Shown: positions 42,761-52,636, numbered from the stretch's first letter. The stretch is DNA of 64,000 nucleotides from Cydia pomonella (GCF_033807575.1 NC_084707.1:24825888-24889887), one strand, 5' to 3'. Numbers and translations are program-made. The notes: a model not told the origin generated them from the sequence alone.

Positions 42761-43132
42761 AGGATTCATGACTTGTAAATCAAAACTTTATGTCTAAATT
42801 TTTTTTTTATTTGAAAATATGAACATTTTCGTATCACTAGAGATTCTATTTTCGATTTTGCTATAATTACAGAGCCCACCATACCACTTCGTATTTAGAA
42901 TATTTATTTAAATTCCTTTTGGACCTATTATTTGGCGTGGCTTGTTCATTGAATTTCGGTGTAATTAGGTAATAATGTACCTCAAATGATCGATTAGCAC
43001 TTTAAATATATTTTAAGTCAGGTTTATGTATAAAAATGAAAATACCCATACAAACAGAACTAATAAGCAACTTTGAAAATTGAGTTGTTTTATTACGTTT
43101 TGGTCTTTGATTACAAACAACGTAGCAATTAG

Positions 43133-43832
43133 CAGGGGTCGGACAAAAAGTGCGCATGACGTCAAACCACTTATAGGTGATTTCAAATAGTATTTTTGAT
43201 TTTCATAAACAATTATCACTTATCATTTATCAACCTCTTTATTAAACGATATCGCCACTTGAAATGAGTATGTACGTTTTTGACTGACACATTGTCAATC
43301 AGGTGAACAATAAATTGACTTCGTTATTGTTTAGCTATTGTATCTTCACGATTATATTTAGCTAAAATTTATATTTACTAATGTATAAGAAAACGCTCTA
43401 AAATGTCATCTTTACTCGAATATTGTGGCAATTTTCCGTTTTGAGAGGTACGTGACAAACACGTATACTGCTCTTGCTGTAATCAAGATGTACCAACGAA
43501 GGTAAGCAATATTAAAAGACATTTGGAGACAGCCAAACATGTCGGAAACGTAGAAAAAAAGGGCAAAGTGAATTTAATATGAACCTTACAAATTTTATGA
43601 TAGCAGCAAATATACCCTGGGTGCAACTACAAAATGAAAACTTCCGTAATTTCATAAAAAAATGCATAAATGTATTATTAATTCCATGGATTTATTTACG
43701 ATTATTTTGTTACTTCATTAATACTAATTTGTTACTACATGTCACACGGAAGTTTAAATACAAACTCAAACATCATCCTGTGTGCAAGATTACGTCATTT
43801 TTACGTCATCCGCACTTTTATTCCGACCCCTG
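43133..43832 (+). mobile_element. hAT element, 700 bp, with exact 8-bp duplication
   Basis: The left end CAGGGGTCGGACAAAAAGTG with CGCATGACGTCA faces the right end TGACGT-type inverse ending CACTTTTATTCCGACCCCTG. The flanks are GCAATTAG at 43125-43132 and GCAATTAG at 43833-43840, an exact 8-bp target duplication as made by hAT transposases. The interior holds a zinc-finger remnant (43445-43582) and AT-rich DNA, with no catalytic domain. A second copy begins at 63634. Confidence 0.93.
43445..43582 (+). pseudogene. BED/CGGBP1-like zinc-finger remnant of a hAT transposase
   Basis: The frame reads KHVYCSCCNQDVPTKVSNIK, then RHLETAKHVGN, a lysine-rich stretch and a stop at 43580-43582. The C-x2-C followed by H-x5-H spacing fits the single zinc finger at the N-terminus of hAT transposases and of the related CGGBP1 proteins. 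No initiator methionine is preserved in this frame and the catalytic and dimerisation domains are absent. A donor-like GTAAGC occurs inside the frame at 43500, so in the parent gene an exon may have ended here. Confidence 0.55.
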
Positions 43833-44041
43833 GCAATTAGCTTCAAACCTAGCCTTTTGTCTCATGTCGATGCAACATAAGTCGAAGACAAAGGTTGCTG
43901 CACATTTGCACAAGAGCTATTTTTATGAGTCAAATTAAACCAAGCTTTTGTTTCGCGGCGGAAATTTTGCAACAATAATTTTATTAAAAGTCTTGTATCT
44001 TGAACTACCTTTTTACACGATGAAAACCCAAAGCAAAAAAA

Positions 44042-44570
44042 TTGTCCTCGGTAAATATGAAGCTTCTCAGCACCAATACTATGTTAAGGATAAATAAGAC
44101 CGTCATTCGACCAATCTTTATGTATGGTTGTAAAGCCTGGACATTAACACAAAAAGAGGAAAGACAGCTCCTGGTAGTGAAAAGAAAGATCTTTCGTAAG
44201 ATCCTGGGACCTGTGAAGAGAGATAACGGCACGTGGAGGATACTGAAGAATACCGAAATTGTGCAGTTGATTCCCAAAGACATGGCTGGTCTGGTTACCT
44301 ATTAAGAATGGGAGAGGTTCGGGCTGCCAAGAGGGCTTACTTGGGAAGACCGACTGGTGGATGCCTGGTAAGCCGGCCCAGGGCTACAACCGCGAAAATC
44401 GAAGTTCGTCAATTGCGGGCATTTATCTCTGTCACTCTAATTACGTCTTAGCGAGAGTAAAAGAAAAAGATCCCCGCAATTTGCGATAATTGGCAGGATT
44501 CGGCGCAGGATCGGGAAAAGTCGCGTACTTTCGTTTCGGAGGTCAAGACCCTCTTTGGGTTAGTTATTTT
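44042..44570 (+). pseudogene. RTE-clade LINE ORF2 C-terminus remnant with nested MITE
   Basis: The frame reads MLRINKTVIRPIFMYGCKAW, TLTQKEERQLLVVKRKIFRK and ILGPVKRDNGTWR. A one-base shift near 44230-44290 leads into GHGWSGYLLRMGEVRAAKRA and YLGRPTGG. These are hallmarks of RTE reverse transcriptase thumbs (I-R-P-x-L-x-Y-G-x-x-x-W, then H-x-x-R-M). A small foldback at 44411-44481 splits EVRQL from DNWQDSAQDREKSRTF. The final TLFG motif is followed by a TAAG tail. The YADD region is missing. Confidence 0.82.
44411..44481. repeat. Small foldback MITE nested in the LINE frame
   Basis: AATTGCGGGCATTTATCTCT with GTCACTCT faces AGAGTAAAAGAAAAAGATCC with CCGCAATT, about 71 bp in all. The host frame before and after can be aligned to RTE proteins without it. 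A few bases (TTGCG) occur on both sides and may be the target duplication. Confidence 0.72.
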
Positions 44571-44574
44571 TAAG

Positions 44575-44790
44575 TAAGTAAGTAAGTAATTTATTTATTG
44601 TAAACTGTGTACATAAAGTTGTAAAATATAAAGGATGTATCAACAGTTGCTCGTTTCGAGCGTACAATTTTTAGCCTTAAAAATAGATAACAACTATATA
44701 CATTAAATTTGAAGCTAGTACTCGTAGAAGTGACGGTTAAGTAACTACTTGTTGTCTCTATTGTTGGTTTCATTTCAGGATGCGTCAGTT
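44575..44790 (-). mobile_element. LINE 3'-UTR fragment, minus strand
   Basis: A TAAG-repeat tail (44571-44590), TTTATTTATTG, AAACTGTGTACATAAAG, GTATCAACAGTTGCTCGTTT and ACAATTTTTAGCC match 1565-1690. The tail is shared with the plus-strand RTE remnant just upstream, so the exact join cannot be placed. Confidence 0.5.
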
Positions 44791-45023
44791 TTCATGTTAA
44801 ATATAGAAACTACTCGTATAAAAATGGGTCAGTCGCTAGTTCGATAATTTTTCAACATATTTGCATGAATGACCTATTTTAATATATTTGATTATCTGAG
44901 TCTCACGGGAGTTTCATATTTAAAATCATAGCAGTATGCATTGCTTGCATTGTATTTATACATATACATTGCGATTCTAAGACTAAACGAAAATCTATTT
45001 AAACTTGCCGCTCTTGAAGTAAT

Positions 45024-45282
45024 TAGTTACATATTGCCATCTTGTTACTACGTAGGTATTTATGTACAGCCCAATAAATTAATTTCCGTAACATTTTGTA
45101 TATTGTCGCAATGACAAACAACATGAAAGTCGCTAGCGACCTCATACTATTGTCACTGTGACAAGGTACGAAACGGTACTGCAATTAAATTCCTTGACTG
45201 TACATGTACATGTAATGTTGTCACGTCAAATGGTTAGTTACATATTGCCAACTTGTAACTACGGAGAAACCTACATGTTATA
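45024..45282. repeat. Direct repeat pair about 210 bp apart
   Basis: TTAGTTACATATTGCCATCT with TGTTACTACG near 45024 recurs as TTAGTTACATATTGCCAACT with TGTAACTACGG near 45234. The segment between has CATGTACATGTA and AATGACAAACAACATG. It could be flanking repeats of an insertion or a decayed tandem pair. Confidence 0.5.
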
Positions 45283-45358
45283 TTGAAATTGCTACTAATG
45301 CAGTCAAGTGTAAACCTATCATAAGTTGCATTCACGAGTGCCTCGCGGCCCGATTCGA

Positions 45359-45622
45359 AGAATGATTAAGACACGTTTAAGATCGTGGAAGGATCTTTAA
45401 AAGATCGATAACTAAACGACATGTCAAAAATTGATGTTTGTTTCGATTCTGCTGTGATCCCAATAAGATTTATCTACGATATTTCTAACGTCAAAGTGAC
45501 ATTGGTTGCCCGAATCGAGCTGCTTCTGTCAATTATACGACATACAAACGATATCTAAATGAGAACCAACTTATCTAAACCAGAACTTATCGTTATCGTA
45601 TCTCATTCTTCGAATCGGGCCG
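45359..45622. mobile_element. MITE family E, copy 2
   Basis: The ends CGGCCCGATTCGAAGAATGA and TCATTCTTCGAATCGGGCCG are perfect inverted repeats of 20 bp. The interior matches 32212-32484 (CACGTTTAAGATCGTGGAAG, GTTGCCCGAATCGAGCTGCT). Better preserved ends than copy 1. No transposase frame. Confidence 0.88.
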
Positions 45623-45817
45623 TAAGTGCTTCGCCGAGTACGCGTTTACATAAGCACTCTATTTACTTTATCTACTGCATTTTATCTTCATCCTCGACTC
45701 AAATGCATTTACCCTTGTTTATACTTTTATTACGACGCGTACAGCGGACGTTGTGAGATTTTGTTTTCATTTCTCCGTCAGAATGAAATCGCGAGAGAAA
45801 ATGGTTGTGCTTTTTAA

Positions 45818-46510
45818 TCGACTTCAAGTTTTCTAAAGCAGGTTATCAATTCGGGTGTATGTTTTTTTATGTTTGTTACTTCATAACTCCTTAATTTCTG
45901 GACCGATTTCGAAAATTAATTTTTTGATTGAATCAACATATATAGATTGGTCCCGTTTTTGTCAAAACTCAGTTCTGATGATGGGATCCATGAGGAATCG
46001 CGGGAATTCTTCAAATGTGAAAAGCATACATATATTTTTATATTTTCATCCAAGCATTTAAAATCAAAAAGTGACATTTGGTGAAGTGGAACTGCTGATG
46101 CTGATCAGAATGGAACTCTTCAACGACGCATAGTTCCCGCTTGGCGATTTATCGTCTTCCTTATGTTTGTTAGGCAAATTAGGTTTTCGAAACAAATTTT
46201 TGTCAAGCGCGAGATCTGATGGTAGAATCTATGAGGAATCGAGGGAACTCTTCAAATGTTAAAGGCATACATATAGTGATTTTTGTATTTTCTTTTACAA
46301 ATCAAGCATTTACATTTAAAAAAGTGACATTTGATGAAGTGAGACTGCTGATGATGATCAGAAGAGAACTCTTCAACGACGCATAGTTCACAATTGGCGA
46401 TTTGTCCTCTTCGTTGTGTTTGTTAAGTAAATTAGATTTTCAAGACATTTTTTAATATAATATAACAATCTTTCTTTCACCGGTCTCCCTCATTGAAGTC
46501 GGTTTTTTTT
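45818..46510 (+). repeat. Dispersed repeat D, full copy with two tandem units
   Basis: It starts ATCGACTTCAAG and ACTTCATAACTCCTTAATTT, then two tandem units of about 240 bp beginning near 45960 and 46200. Each has TGAGGAATCG, GAACTCTTCAAATG-like words, TGACATTTGATGAAGTG and CTCTTCAACGACGCATAGTT. The right end is CACCGGTCTCCCTCATTGAA with GTCGG and a T run. A one-unit inverse copy lies at 31497-31800. No coding frame. I recall variable numbers of such units in moth genomes. Confidence 0.82.
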
Positions 46511-46781
46511 TTCTTAAAAATTATATTGTGTCTGGACTCCTGGTATTTGAACTAGTTTTATATCAATGTTATCTACCTGTATTGTTCAACTAATTATAGC
46601 AACTACAATAACTTAGTAACTGATGAAGACCTTTTTAGGGTTCCACAGTCAAATAGGAACCCTTATAGATTCTCCATGTGTCTCTGTCCTGATTCGCACT
46701 TGTCTTCCCATGTACGTAGTGGAGACCGAGGTGAGTTGAAATAGCGTCAATCGGTATCTATAATGGCTTTAAGGTAAGAAT
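46511..46781. other. Non-coding; repeat start at 46637-46690
   Basis: TAGGGTTCCACAGTCAAATA with GGAACCCTTATAGATTCTCC matches the start of the repeat at 19607 only. Nothing else recognised before the LINE. Confidence 0.5.
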
Positions 46782-46801
46782 TAAAGCCCTGATTTACAAC
46801 C

Positions 46802-49447
46802 GTGCCGAGTCTTGGCAAGCGTCAGGGGCGCAGCTCTGCAGTCGACACAGGGGCCGGTATACTTATAGGGCGGCCACACGGGGGAGTCGGGCTGCTATGG
46901 AGAAAGTCTGCGTTTTCGGAAGTCACCGTAGTCGAGTGTAAAAATGTGCGGTTAGTGGCAATAAAGGTGAAAGTGCGGGAGTCCACATTCCTAGTATTTA
47001 GTGTATATATGCCGGTAAATGAGCTTGAAAATGTGCCGCTGTTCACTGAATGCTTAGGCGAGATTAGTGCTATCAGCGAGGACAGCACGGACGTTGAGGC
47101 GATATATGTTTTAGGGGACTTTAATGCGCACCCTAAGGAACTTTTTTACCATGAATTGCTGCAGTTCTGCGAAACGCAGATGTGGAGTTGCGTGGATTTG
47201 GAAATGCTGGGCTCTGATTCGGGGACATTTACATTTACGAGTGAAGCGCACGGATGTAACAGGTGGTTGGACCACTGTGTTGTCACGGAGGCAGCGAGAC
47301 AAACGGTTTGCAACGTGAGTGTGAAATATGACGCATATTGGTCGGACCACCTGCCGCTCATAATTGATTGTAAATTAAATAAGCTACAGATTAAATGTAC
47401 TACTGGCAGGGTACGTAACGACGGGGTAATGTGGGGTGACAGGCAACCTTCGCAAATAGAAGTGTACCAAGCACTGTGCAACGAGAGCCTGAGAATGCTA
47501 GACTTTCCGACCGAGCTAACGTCATGTGCTGATAAATTATGTATGGAACGAAATCACTCGGTAATTTTAGATAAAATGTATGACGACATAATTGACACAT
47601 TGACGGATGCGGCGAGAAAGTCTAGCAGGAAAGGGCACGCCAAGCGAAATGTCTTAGCGGGGGGGAACAAGTACGTCGCGGGCGCCCATAGACTCGCTAG
47701 AGAAAAGTTTATGGTGTGGATGTCGTTAAATAAACCTAAACAGGGACGAGTGTATGATGATATGTGTGATTCCAGGAGGGTCTTCAAGTCAAAATTAAAA
47801 TGGTGTCAAGTTAGGCAGGACCAAATTAAAGCCGACATCCTTGCCACTAAACGAGCAACAAATGACTTCAAAGCCTTCTGGAAAAGCACTAATAAGCTTA
47901 ATGTGAGACCTAGTGTCCCTGGGAGTGTAGGGGGAGTTAGCGACAAGAAGGGCATCGCGAATAACTTCAAGCGAGTGTTTTCTATAGACCCAATCCTCCA
48001 TAAACCTGTAAAAGCGGTGCTATGTGCTGAGTCCGTTATGGGTGAAAGTACCCTTAGTTTCTCAGCGAAGCAAGTTCAAAATGTGATTAAAAACATGCAA
48101 AGGGGTAAATCGCCGGGGCATGACGGGCTCAGCATAGAGCATCTCAAGTATGCGGGCATACACCTGCCACGGGTGCTGGCCATGTTCTACACGATGTGCT
48201 TAAGACACGCTTATCTCCCTAGGAAGCTCACTAGGACAGTTGTAGTGCCGCTGATAAAGAACAGAACGGGGGATTTGTCGGACATAGGAAACTACAGGCC
48301 CATCTCTCTGGCAACTGTTCTCGCCAAAGTACTTGATAGCCTTATTAATGAGCAGCTTTGTAGATACGTGAAGCTGCATGATGCACAATTCGGCTTCCGT
48401 CAGGGATTGTCTACCGAGACTGCAATATTGTGTGTTAAGAGGGCTATCAGGTACTATAAAGACAGGAATACACCCATATATGCGTGTTTTCTGGACCTGT
48501 CGAAAGCATTTGACCTGGTTGTGTACGACGTACTGTGGGACAAGTTAGCGAAAACGGGTATACCAAGGGAGTGCGTCGAACTGTTAAAGTACTGGTACGG
48601 CAGCCAGGTCAATTGCGTGAGATGGGCGGGAGAAGACTCAGACGAGTATAGTCTCAAATGTGGGGTTCGTCAGGGTGGACTAACATTTCCCATTCTGTTC
48701 AACCTCTACGTTAATGGGTTGATCGAGGAGCTCAGCAACACACATGTCGGATGTCATATAGAAAGAACGTGTTTCAACAACATCAGCTATGCAGACGACA
48801 TGGTGTTGCTGGGTCCGTCGAGCGACTCGTTACGAAAACTCATCACTATATGCGAGGGGTATGCTGAGGAGCATGGTCTTAGGTATAACACTAGCAAGAG
48901 TGAGTTCGTCCTCTTTAAAACCAAGAAATACAACCCAACAACAATACCTAAGATCATGCTTTGCGGTGTGCCCCTGAAGAGAGTGGAGAGGTTCAAATAC
49001 CTGGGGCATATCCTTACAGAAGATCTGAAGGATGACCTAGACCTTGAGAGGGAGAGAAGGTCGATGGCGGTGCGTGGTAATATGATTGCCCGCAGATTTG
49101 CAAGGTGTAACGAACAAGTCAAAATGACGCTTTTTAAAGCATACTGTCAGACGTTCTACACCTGCAGTCTGTTGGTAAATTTTACCCAAAGGGCATACAA
49201 CGCACTGAGGGTCCAGTATAACAATGTCTTGAGGATGCTGTTGCGACTGCCCAAGCACTGTAGTGCATCTAGCATGTTTGCGGAAGCGCGAAGTGATGAC
49301 TTTTTCGCAATCAGACGCAAGCGTGTTGGATCATTACTTAGGCGAGTGCGTTGCAGTGGCAATAGCCTCCTCAGGACATTGTCGGAAAGCCTAGACTGCC
49401 CTACAACAAAATACTGGGTCGAAGTCGCCATTGGAAGGGCCAAATAG
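46802..49447 (+). CDS. LINE ORF2: endonuclease (N-truncated) and reverse transcriptase
   Basis: This open frame of 881 codons encodes a non-LTR retrotransposon polyprotein that would nick target DNA and copy its RNA there. Residues 1-200 are the C-terminal part of an apurinic-type endonuclease: GDFNAH at 105-110 and WSDHLP around 180-185 (D182, H183). The first strands, including the usual catalytic Glu, are missing. Reverse transcriptase lies at about 450-720: YRPISL, FGFRQGLST, DLSKAFD (first Asp near 565), RQGGL and YADD at 663-666. A basic C-terminal region follows. The stated start is a GTG just inside the frame; an in-frame TGA at about 46790 precedes it, so this is not a natural start. 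Features suggest the CR1/L2/Rex1 group, not RTE or R1, but this is judged by eye. The element looks 5'-truncated yet open, so it is fairly young. Confidence 0.88.
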   Translation: MPSLGKRQGRSSAVDTGAGILIGRPHGGVGLLWRKSAFSEVTVVECKNVRLVAIKVKVRESTFLVFSVYMPVNELENVPLFTECLGEISAISEDSTDVEAIYVLGDFNAHPKELFYHELLQFCETQMWSCVDLEMLGSDSGTFTFTSEAHGCNRWLDHCVVTEAARQTVCNVSVKYDAYWSDHLPLIIDCKLNKLQIKCTTGRVRNDGVMWGDRQPSQIEVYQALCNESLRMLDFPTELTSCADKLCMERNHSVILDKMYDDIIDTLTDAARKSSRKGHAKRNVLAGGNKYVAGAHRLAREKFMVWMSLNKPKQGRVYDDMCDSRRVFKSKLKWCQVRQDQIKADILATKRATNDFKAFWKSTNKLNVRPSVPGSVGGVSDKKGIANNFKRVFSIDPILHKPVKAVLCAESVMGESTLSFSAKQVQNVIKNMQRGKSPGHDGLSIEHLKYAGIHLPRVLAMFYTMCLRHAYLPRKLTRTVVVPLIKNRTGDLSDIGNYRPISLATVLAKVLDSLINEQLCRYVKLHDAQFGFRQGLSTETAILCVKRAIRYYKDRNTPIYACFLDLSKAFDLVVYDVLWDKLAKTGIPRECVELLKYWYGSQVNCVRWAGEDSDEYSLKCGVRQGGLTFPILFNLYVNGLIEELSNTHVGCHIERTCFNNISYADDMVLLGPSSDSLRKLITICEGYAEEHGLRYNTSKSEFVLFKTKKYNPTTIPKIMLCGVPLKRVERFKYLGHILTEDLKDDLDLERERRSMAVRGNMIARRFARCNEQVKMTLFKAYCQTFYTCSLLVNFTQRAYNALRVQYNNVLRMLLRLPKHCSASSMFAEARSDDFFAIRRKRVGSLLRRVRCSGNSLLRTLSESLDCPTTKYWVEVAIGRAK

Positions 49448-49594
49448 GAAGTTTTTTTGTTTTTATTTGGTTTTTGTTTTTATTTTATGTGTTTTCTCAA
49501 ACTAACATAGTTATTAAGTCTAGAGTATAAGTACTAACATAATATGGATCTTTGATCTGAAATAAATAATTTTTATTTTTATTTTATTTATTTT
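49448..49594 (+). mobile_element. LINE 3' UTR and simple tail
   Basis: After the TAG stop come T-rich sequence, GATCTTTGATCTGAAATAAA and a TTTTTATTTTTATTTTATTT tail. A possible target duplication with an indel joins AAGGTAAGAAT (46771) and AAGGTAGAAT (49598). Confidence 0.6.
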
Positions 49595-49597
49595 ATA

Positions 49598-50044
49598 AGG
49601 TAGAATGAGATAGCAATATCGCTTGCTTCCTCTAAAGGTGCACACACCAAGCCAACCAACGCCAACGAAACTGTTTTGCCGACCTCCGTTGGCCCTGTTT
49701 GGACGCCTGAACACATATTGAGGAGCTCGCAGACAGTGGGAGGCAGCTAAATATCGTGTTTCCAGCTGAATAAAAGTCATAGATGTCTCTAACGTTGTTT
49801 CAACGTACCCCTGTTTCATCTCAACTCGGTCACCCCTATTATTCGTATCACTTTTCGATCTAAAATGTAAATCTAGCGGTATTTATGAATCTAGTGAATC
49901 AAGTAGAACAAACAAGTTAACTATGTTCAGAATCCCTAATTGTGGTGAATGTAAGGTGTAAGTAAGTTTCTTATTTTACATTATCAAATTACATGAAAAA
50001 GCTCGGCATCTATCGTAGGTAATAAATAGAACATTGTGCAATGA
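49598..50044. other. No gene recognised
   Basis: GAATGAGATAGCAATATCGC near 49604 is a word I associate with moth repeats, but no boundaries or second copy were found. Confidence 0.3.
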
Positions 50045-50585
50045 GGGGAGTAAGTGAAATTTTGGAAGGAAGACCCGAGTTTGCGATATTCTTACCCCCG
50101 GAGTTACACACAATATTTTTCATCACATTTGCGAAGAAAAAACAAATTTTTAAGCGAAATAATTCTTAAATACGGTCACATATCAAACATTCGTCCGCCA
50201 TATTGTCATTTCTTGACAGGTTAGGCATCGAAGGCATAGCCCTATCGGCATTCAGCCACGATTGAAAATGATGTAAAAATATTTTAAATGTTTATTAAAT
50301 TGAATATTTTTCTAACATAAACAAAAACATTAAATTATAAACGTCAGTATTTTAAAAGTAAAACTCATTTACGCTACTTGGTTTGTATCAATTAGACTAA
50401 TTAGAGACATAATTTTTAAAAATGCTATAACTCCCTAGGAAGTTCTAGCTTTTTTTCACAATCCATAACTCCCAGTGGAACAATATAGGCGTTTGTCCTT
50501 CAGTACACCTGCATGAAATAAGATCTTTTTCGAGCAAGTGTGATGAAAATATTTTTGTTTACCCACACCGTCTGCAGTCTCAAGT
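50045..50585. repeat. Probable non-autonomous element, about 0.5 kb
   Basis: AATATTTTTCATCACATTTG with CGAAG at about 50111-50135 faces CGAGCAAGTGTGATGAAAAT with ATTTT at about 50532-50557, an imperfect inverted pair. The left flank (GTGCAATGAGGGGAGTAAGT) and this arrangement resemble a repeat I recall in moths. No transposase frame. Confidence 0.45.
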
Positions 50586-51370
50586 AAATTACACCGAAAT
50601 CAATCATAACACCCGTCAAACGTTATTAAATCTAGAGCAAAGCGTAACGCGGAAACGGCATAAATCTGGGATCCTCGCGATATTGCCAAACTTCATACTG
50701 TACCCATACCATGAGTAACGCGGCGGTAGCGTAAGCGATCACATCACGATGGGTTGATTTCGTAGTAGAACTTGCTCAGTATGGCCTATAATACCTATAT
50801 ATTCGTCTCGCAAAAAGTATAAATATAAATTGTAAAACACTTCTACTATATTTTGCCTCAGACATTACAATAATCTCAGTTTCATAGGCAGGGTCAGTAT
50901 CGACTAGGCCTGAAGACCGTTTCGGAAGTTTGCCTCATAACCTCCAAAATAGTACACCATAGGGCCAGAAGTAGCCACTCGATAGTCCCATGCAACCCAC
51001 ACACCACAAAAAAAGTTAGTAGCGCACACAGTATCGCGATCGAAGCTGGAATACCCTCAGGGTGTGACTAGTCTTCTGCAATGAGAGTTTACGTAGTCGC
51101 TATACATGCTGCAGCACCAAGTGGGGAGTCGGACAGTAAAAGTTAGGTACCATACCTCTTACTACTGACACTACTTTTGCGAATCCCCTCTATAAGGTCG
51201 TGCAAGTGCGAAAGAGAACTCATGATTCTGATGATTTACGACCTGACTCCGCTCCGCTCCACCTAGTTTTGCATCAAGTAGCGAATCCAACCGTGGTAAG
51301 GGTACTGCGAGAGCATGCCGCGCTCATTACCGTGCAGGCTGTCAACCGGTATTTATTGTCTTAAGGGGTA
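50586..51370 (-). other. Unclassified region with long decayed minus-strand frames
   Basis: On the minus strand, frames are open for 35-45 codons at a time with only a few stops: around 51290-51190 (LPRLDSLLDAKLGGAERSQV), around 51000-50910 (VATSGPMVYYFGGYEANFRN), and around 50820-50650 (LRDEYIGIIGHTEQVLLRNQ). Base composition is more even than in the surroundings. It looks like an old coding or element-derived sequence, but I recognise no domain and no second copy exists here. Confidence 0.35.
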
Positions 51371-51479
51371 TGAGCCGGAGATTTGCATCCCCAAACGGCA
51401 TTATTATTGGTCATTAGAAAGTATTGTTGTTTTGTTGAAAATGTTGTACTAGTTATTGTTGTTTTAGCTTGTAGATAAA

Positions 51480-51815
51480 CTACGTCCACAAGAGAGGTAT
51501 GGGCATTGTGAAATTCATCTCGCTTTTGTGTAGTAGGGCACAGCACAGCGGATCTCATTCCAGATCTAGAGCAGAGCTCAACTGGGGAAGTACCTCCTTA
51601 CAGAAAACCGCAGCCAAATAACACTAGACCCTACGCATAGTGTTGTGTTACTGCCGGTGAGTAAGGCTGCCAGAGCTCAACGAGGGGAGGGAGGGTTGTT
51701 AGGGTTGGCAACGCGCATGTAACTGCTCTGGAGTTGCAGGCGTACATATGCTATGAAGACTGCTTACCATCAGGCGGGCCGTATGCTTGTTTGCCGCTGA
51801 CGTGGTATAAAAAAA
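51480..51815 (+). mobile_element. LINE 3' end (family J), copy 2
   Basis: It has CACAAGAGAGGTATGGGCAT, CCAGATCTAGAGCAGAGCTC, CCGCAGCCAAATAACACTAG, GGCAACGCGCATGTAACTGC, CCATCAGGCGGGCCGTATGC and GACGTGGTATAAAAAAA. It is longer and better preserved than copy 1. It sits about 85 bp upstream of the candidate exon at 51901, inside what would be its intron. Confidence 0.82.
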
Positions 51816-51900
51816 CGTACAAAAGCAAAATGTTTATCAGCTTATTGTATATTTTAATAATAATTCTTGTTTCATCAAAGTTAAACTTTTCTACATGTAG

Positions 51901-52055
51901 ACGCACCGTCAAAACCTAAAATTGAGAAGACTCCTACAAAGAGTCATTTAAAACAAGGAATACCTAAAGCTACCACTGCACATGACCCAAATTTTAACAA
52001 ATTCCAAAAATCTGATTCCCTCAACATCGCAGCAGCAATCCAATTGGCTACTTGA
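51901..52055 (+). CDS. Candidate 3'-terminal exon, hypothetical host protein
   Basis: A pyrimidine-rich acceptor (ACTTTTCTACATGTAG, ending 51900) is followed by 50 open codons to TGA at 52053-52055. The exon would start with two bases of a split codon (phase needs one base from the previous exon). The peptide has a basic Lys/Pro/Thr-rich start (PSKPKIEKTPTKSHLKQGIP), then HDPNFNKFQKSDSLNIAAAI. It looks like real coding sequence because it is free of the F/I/Y/N bias of chance frames here. An AATAAA lies 34 bp after the stop (52090-52095). No protein family is recognised and the upstream exons were not found. A chance open frame is still possible. Confidence 0.35.
52040..52055. repeat. 16-bp perfect inverted repeat, left arm
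   Basis: CCAATTGGCTACTTGA ends exactly at the stop codon of the candidate exon and is matched perfectly, inverted, by TCAAGTAGCCAATTGG at 52399-52414. Transcribed RNA could pair over this span. Confidence 0.85.
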
Positions 52056-52089
52056 GACATGTTGAATATTAAAACAGCCATCTATTATA

Positions 52090-52095
52090 AATAAA
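52090..52095 (+). terminator. Candidate polyadenylation signal
   Basis: AATAAA 34 bp downstream of the stop of the candidate exon 51901-52055. In such AT-rich DNA the hexamer is frequent, so it supports the exon only weakly. Confidence 0.3.
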
Positions 52096-52636
52096 TGAAA
52101 TTGGTACCATTCGAATCCTTACATTTTATTGAAAAATAATTTTTATGACAACTATATAGGTACATAAACGTAATATTTCAGGGTCAAAAAAAAACAAGTT
52201 TCTTGATCTTCCATACAGGACAGACTAATGTAAAGTGACGTCACTTTACAATATCATTTTGTTAGAGGCGTTTCAATCGTCAAGTGCGAGCATCAGAGTT
52301 TAACTTTCATTTCAGACCATTGTGTTGCTTAAACGCCATATATAGACATTTGATCCTCAGGAAAATCAAGATTGATTGACATTATTTACAAAAAACTGTC
52401 AAGTAGCCAATTGGAGTCTAGTACAGGCAATGACTAGCCACGTTAAGGCTGACACTCAATAAAAACTCGCGAAGTAATCATCAAGCGCTCGGGCTGTATT
52501 AGGGGGCTCATAAAGCAGCTATTACGGCAACTTTTTGATTTATCTACGGGTAATAGAGAGGACCCCGCGGCCGTTAAACGAGAGACTTGAAGTTGGTCGT
52601 AGAGATTGGCGTTCGAGGGACAGTATGGCCACTCGA
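52096..52636. other. No gene recognised; right arm of 16-bp inverted repeat
   Basis: Contains TCAAGTAGCCAATTGG at 52399-52414. A GC-balanced patch at 52440-52620 has no open frame with splice sites. Confidence 0.4.

Noticed and set aside
43500..43505. GTAAGC as an active splice donor in the hAT remnant
   Set aside because: The frame continues through it to a stop and no acceptor was identified; kept only as a remark.
46802..46804. GTG as the true LINE start codon
   Set aside because: The endonuclease start is missing upstream and a stop precedes the GTG; this is a truncation point.
47146..47481. Minus-strand frames of up to 111 codons inside the LINE
   Set aside because: Shadows of the plus-strand LINE ORF2; no independent motifs.
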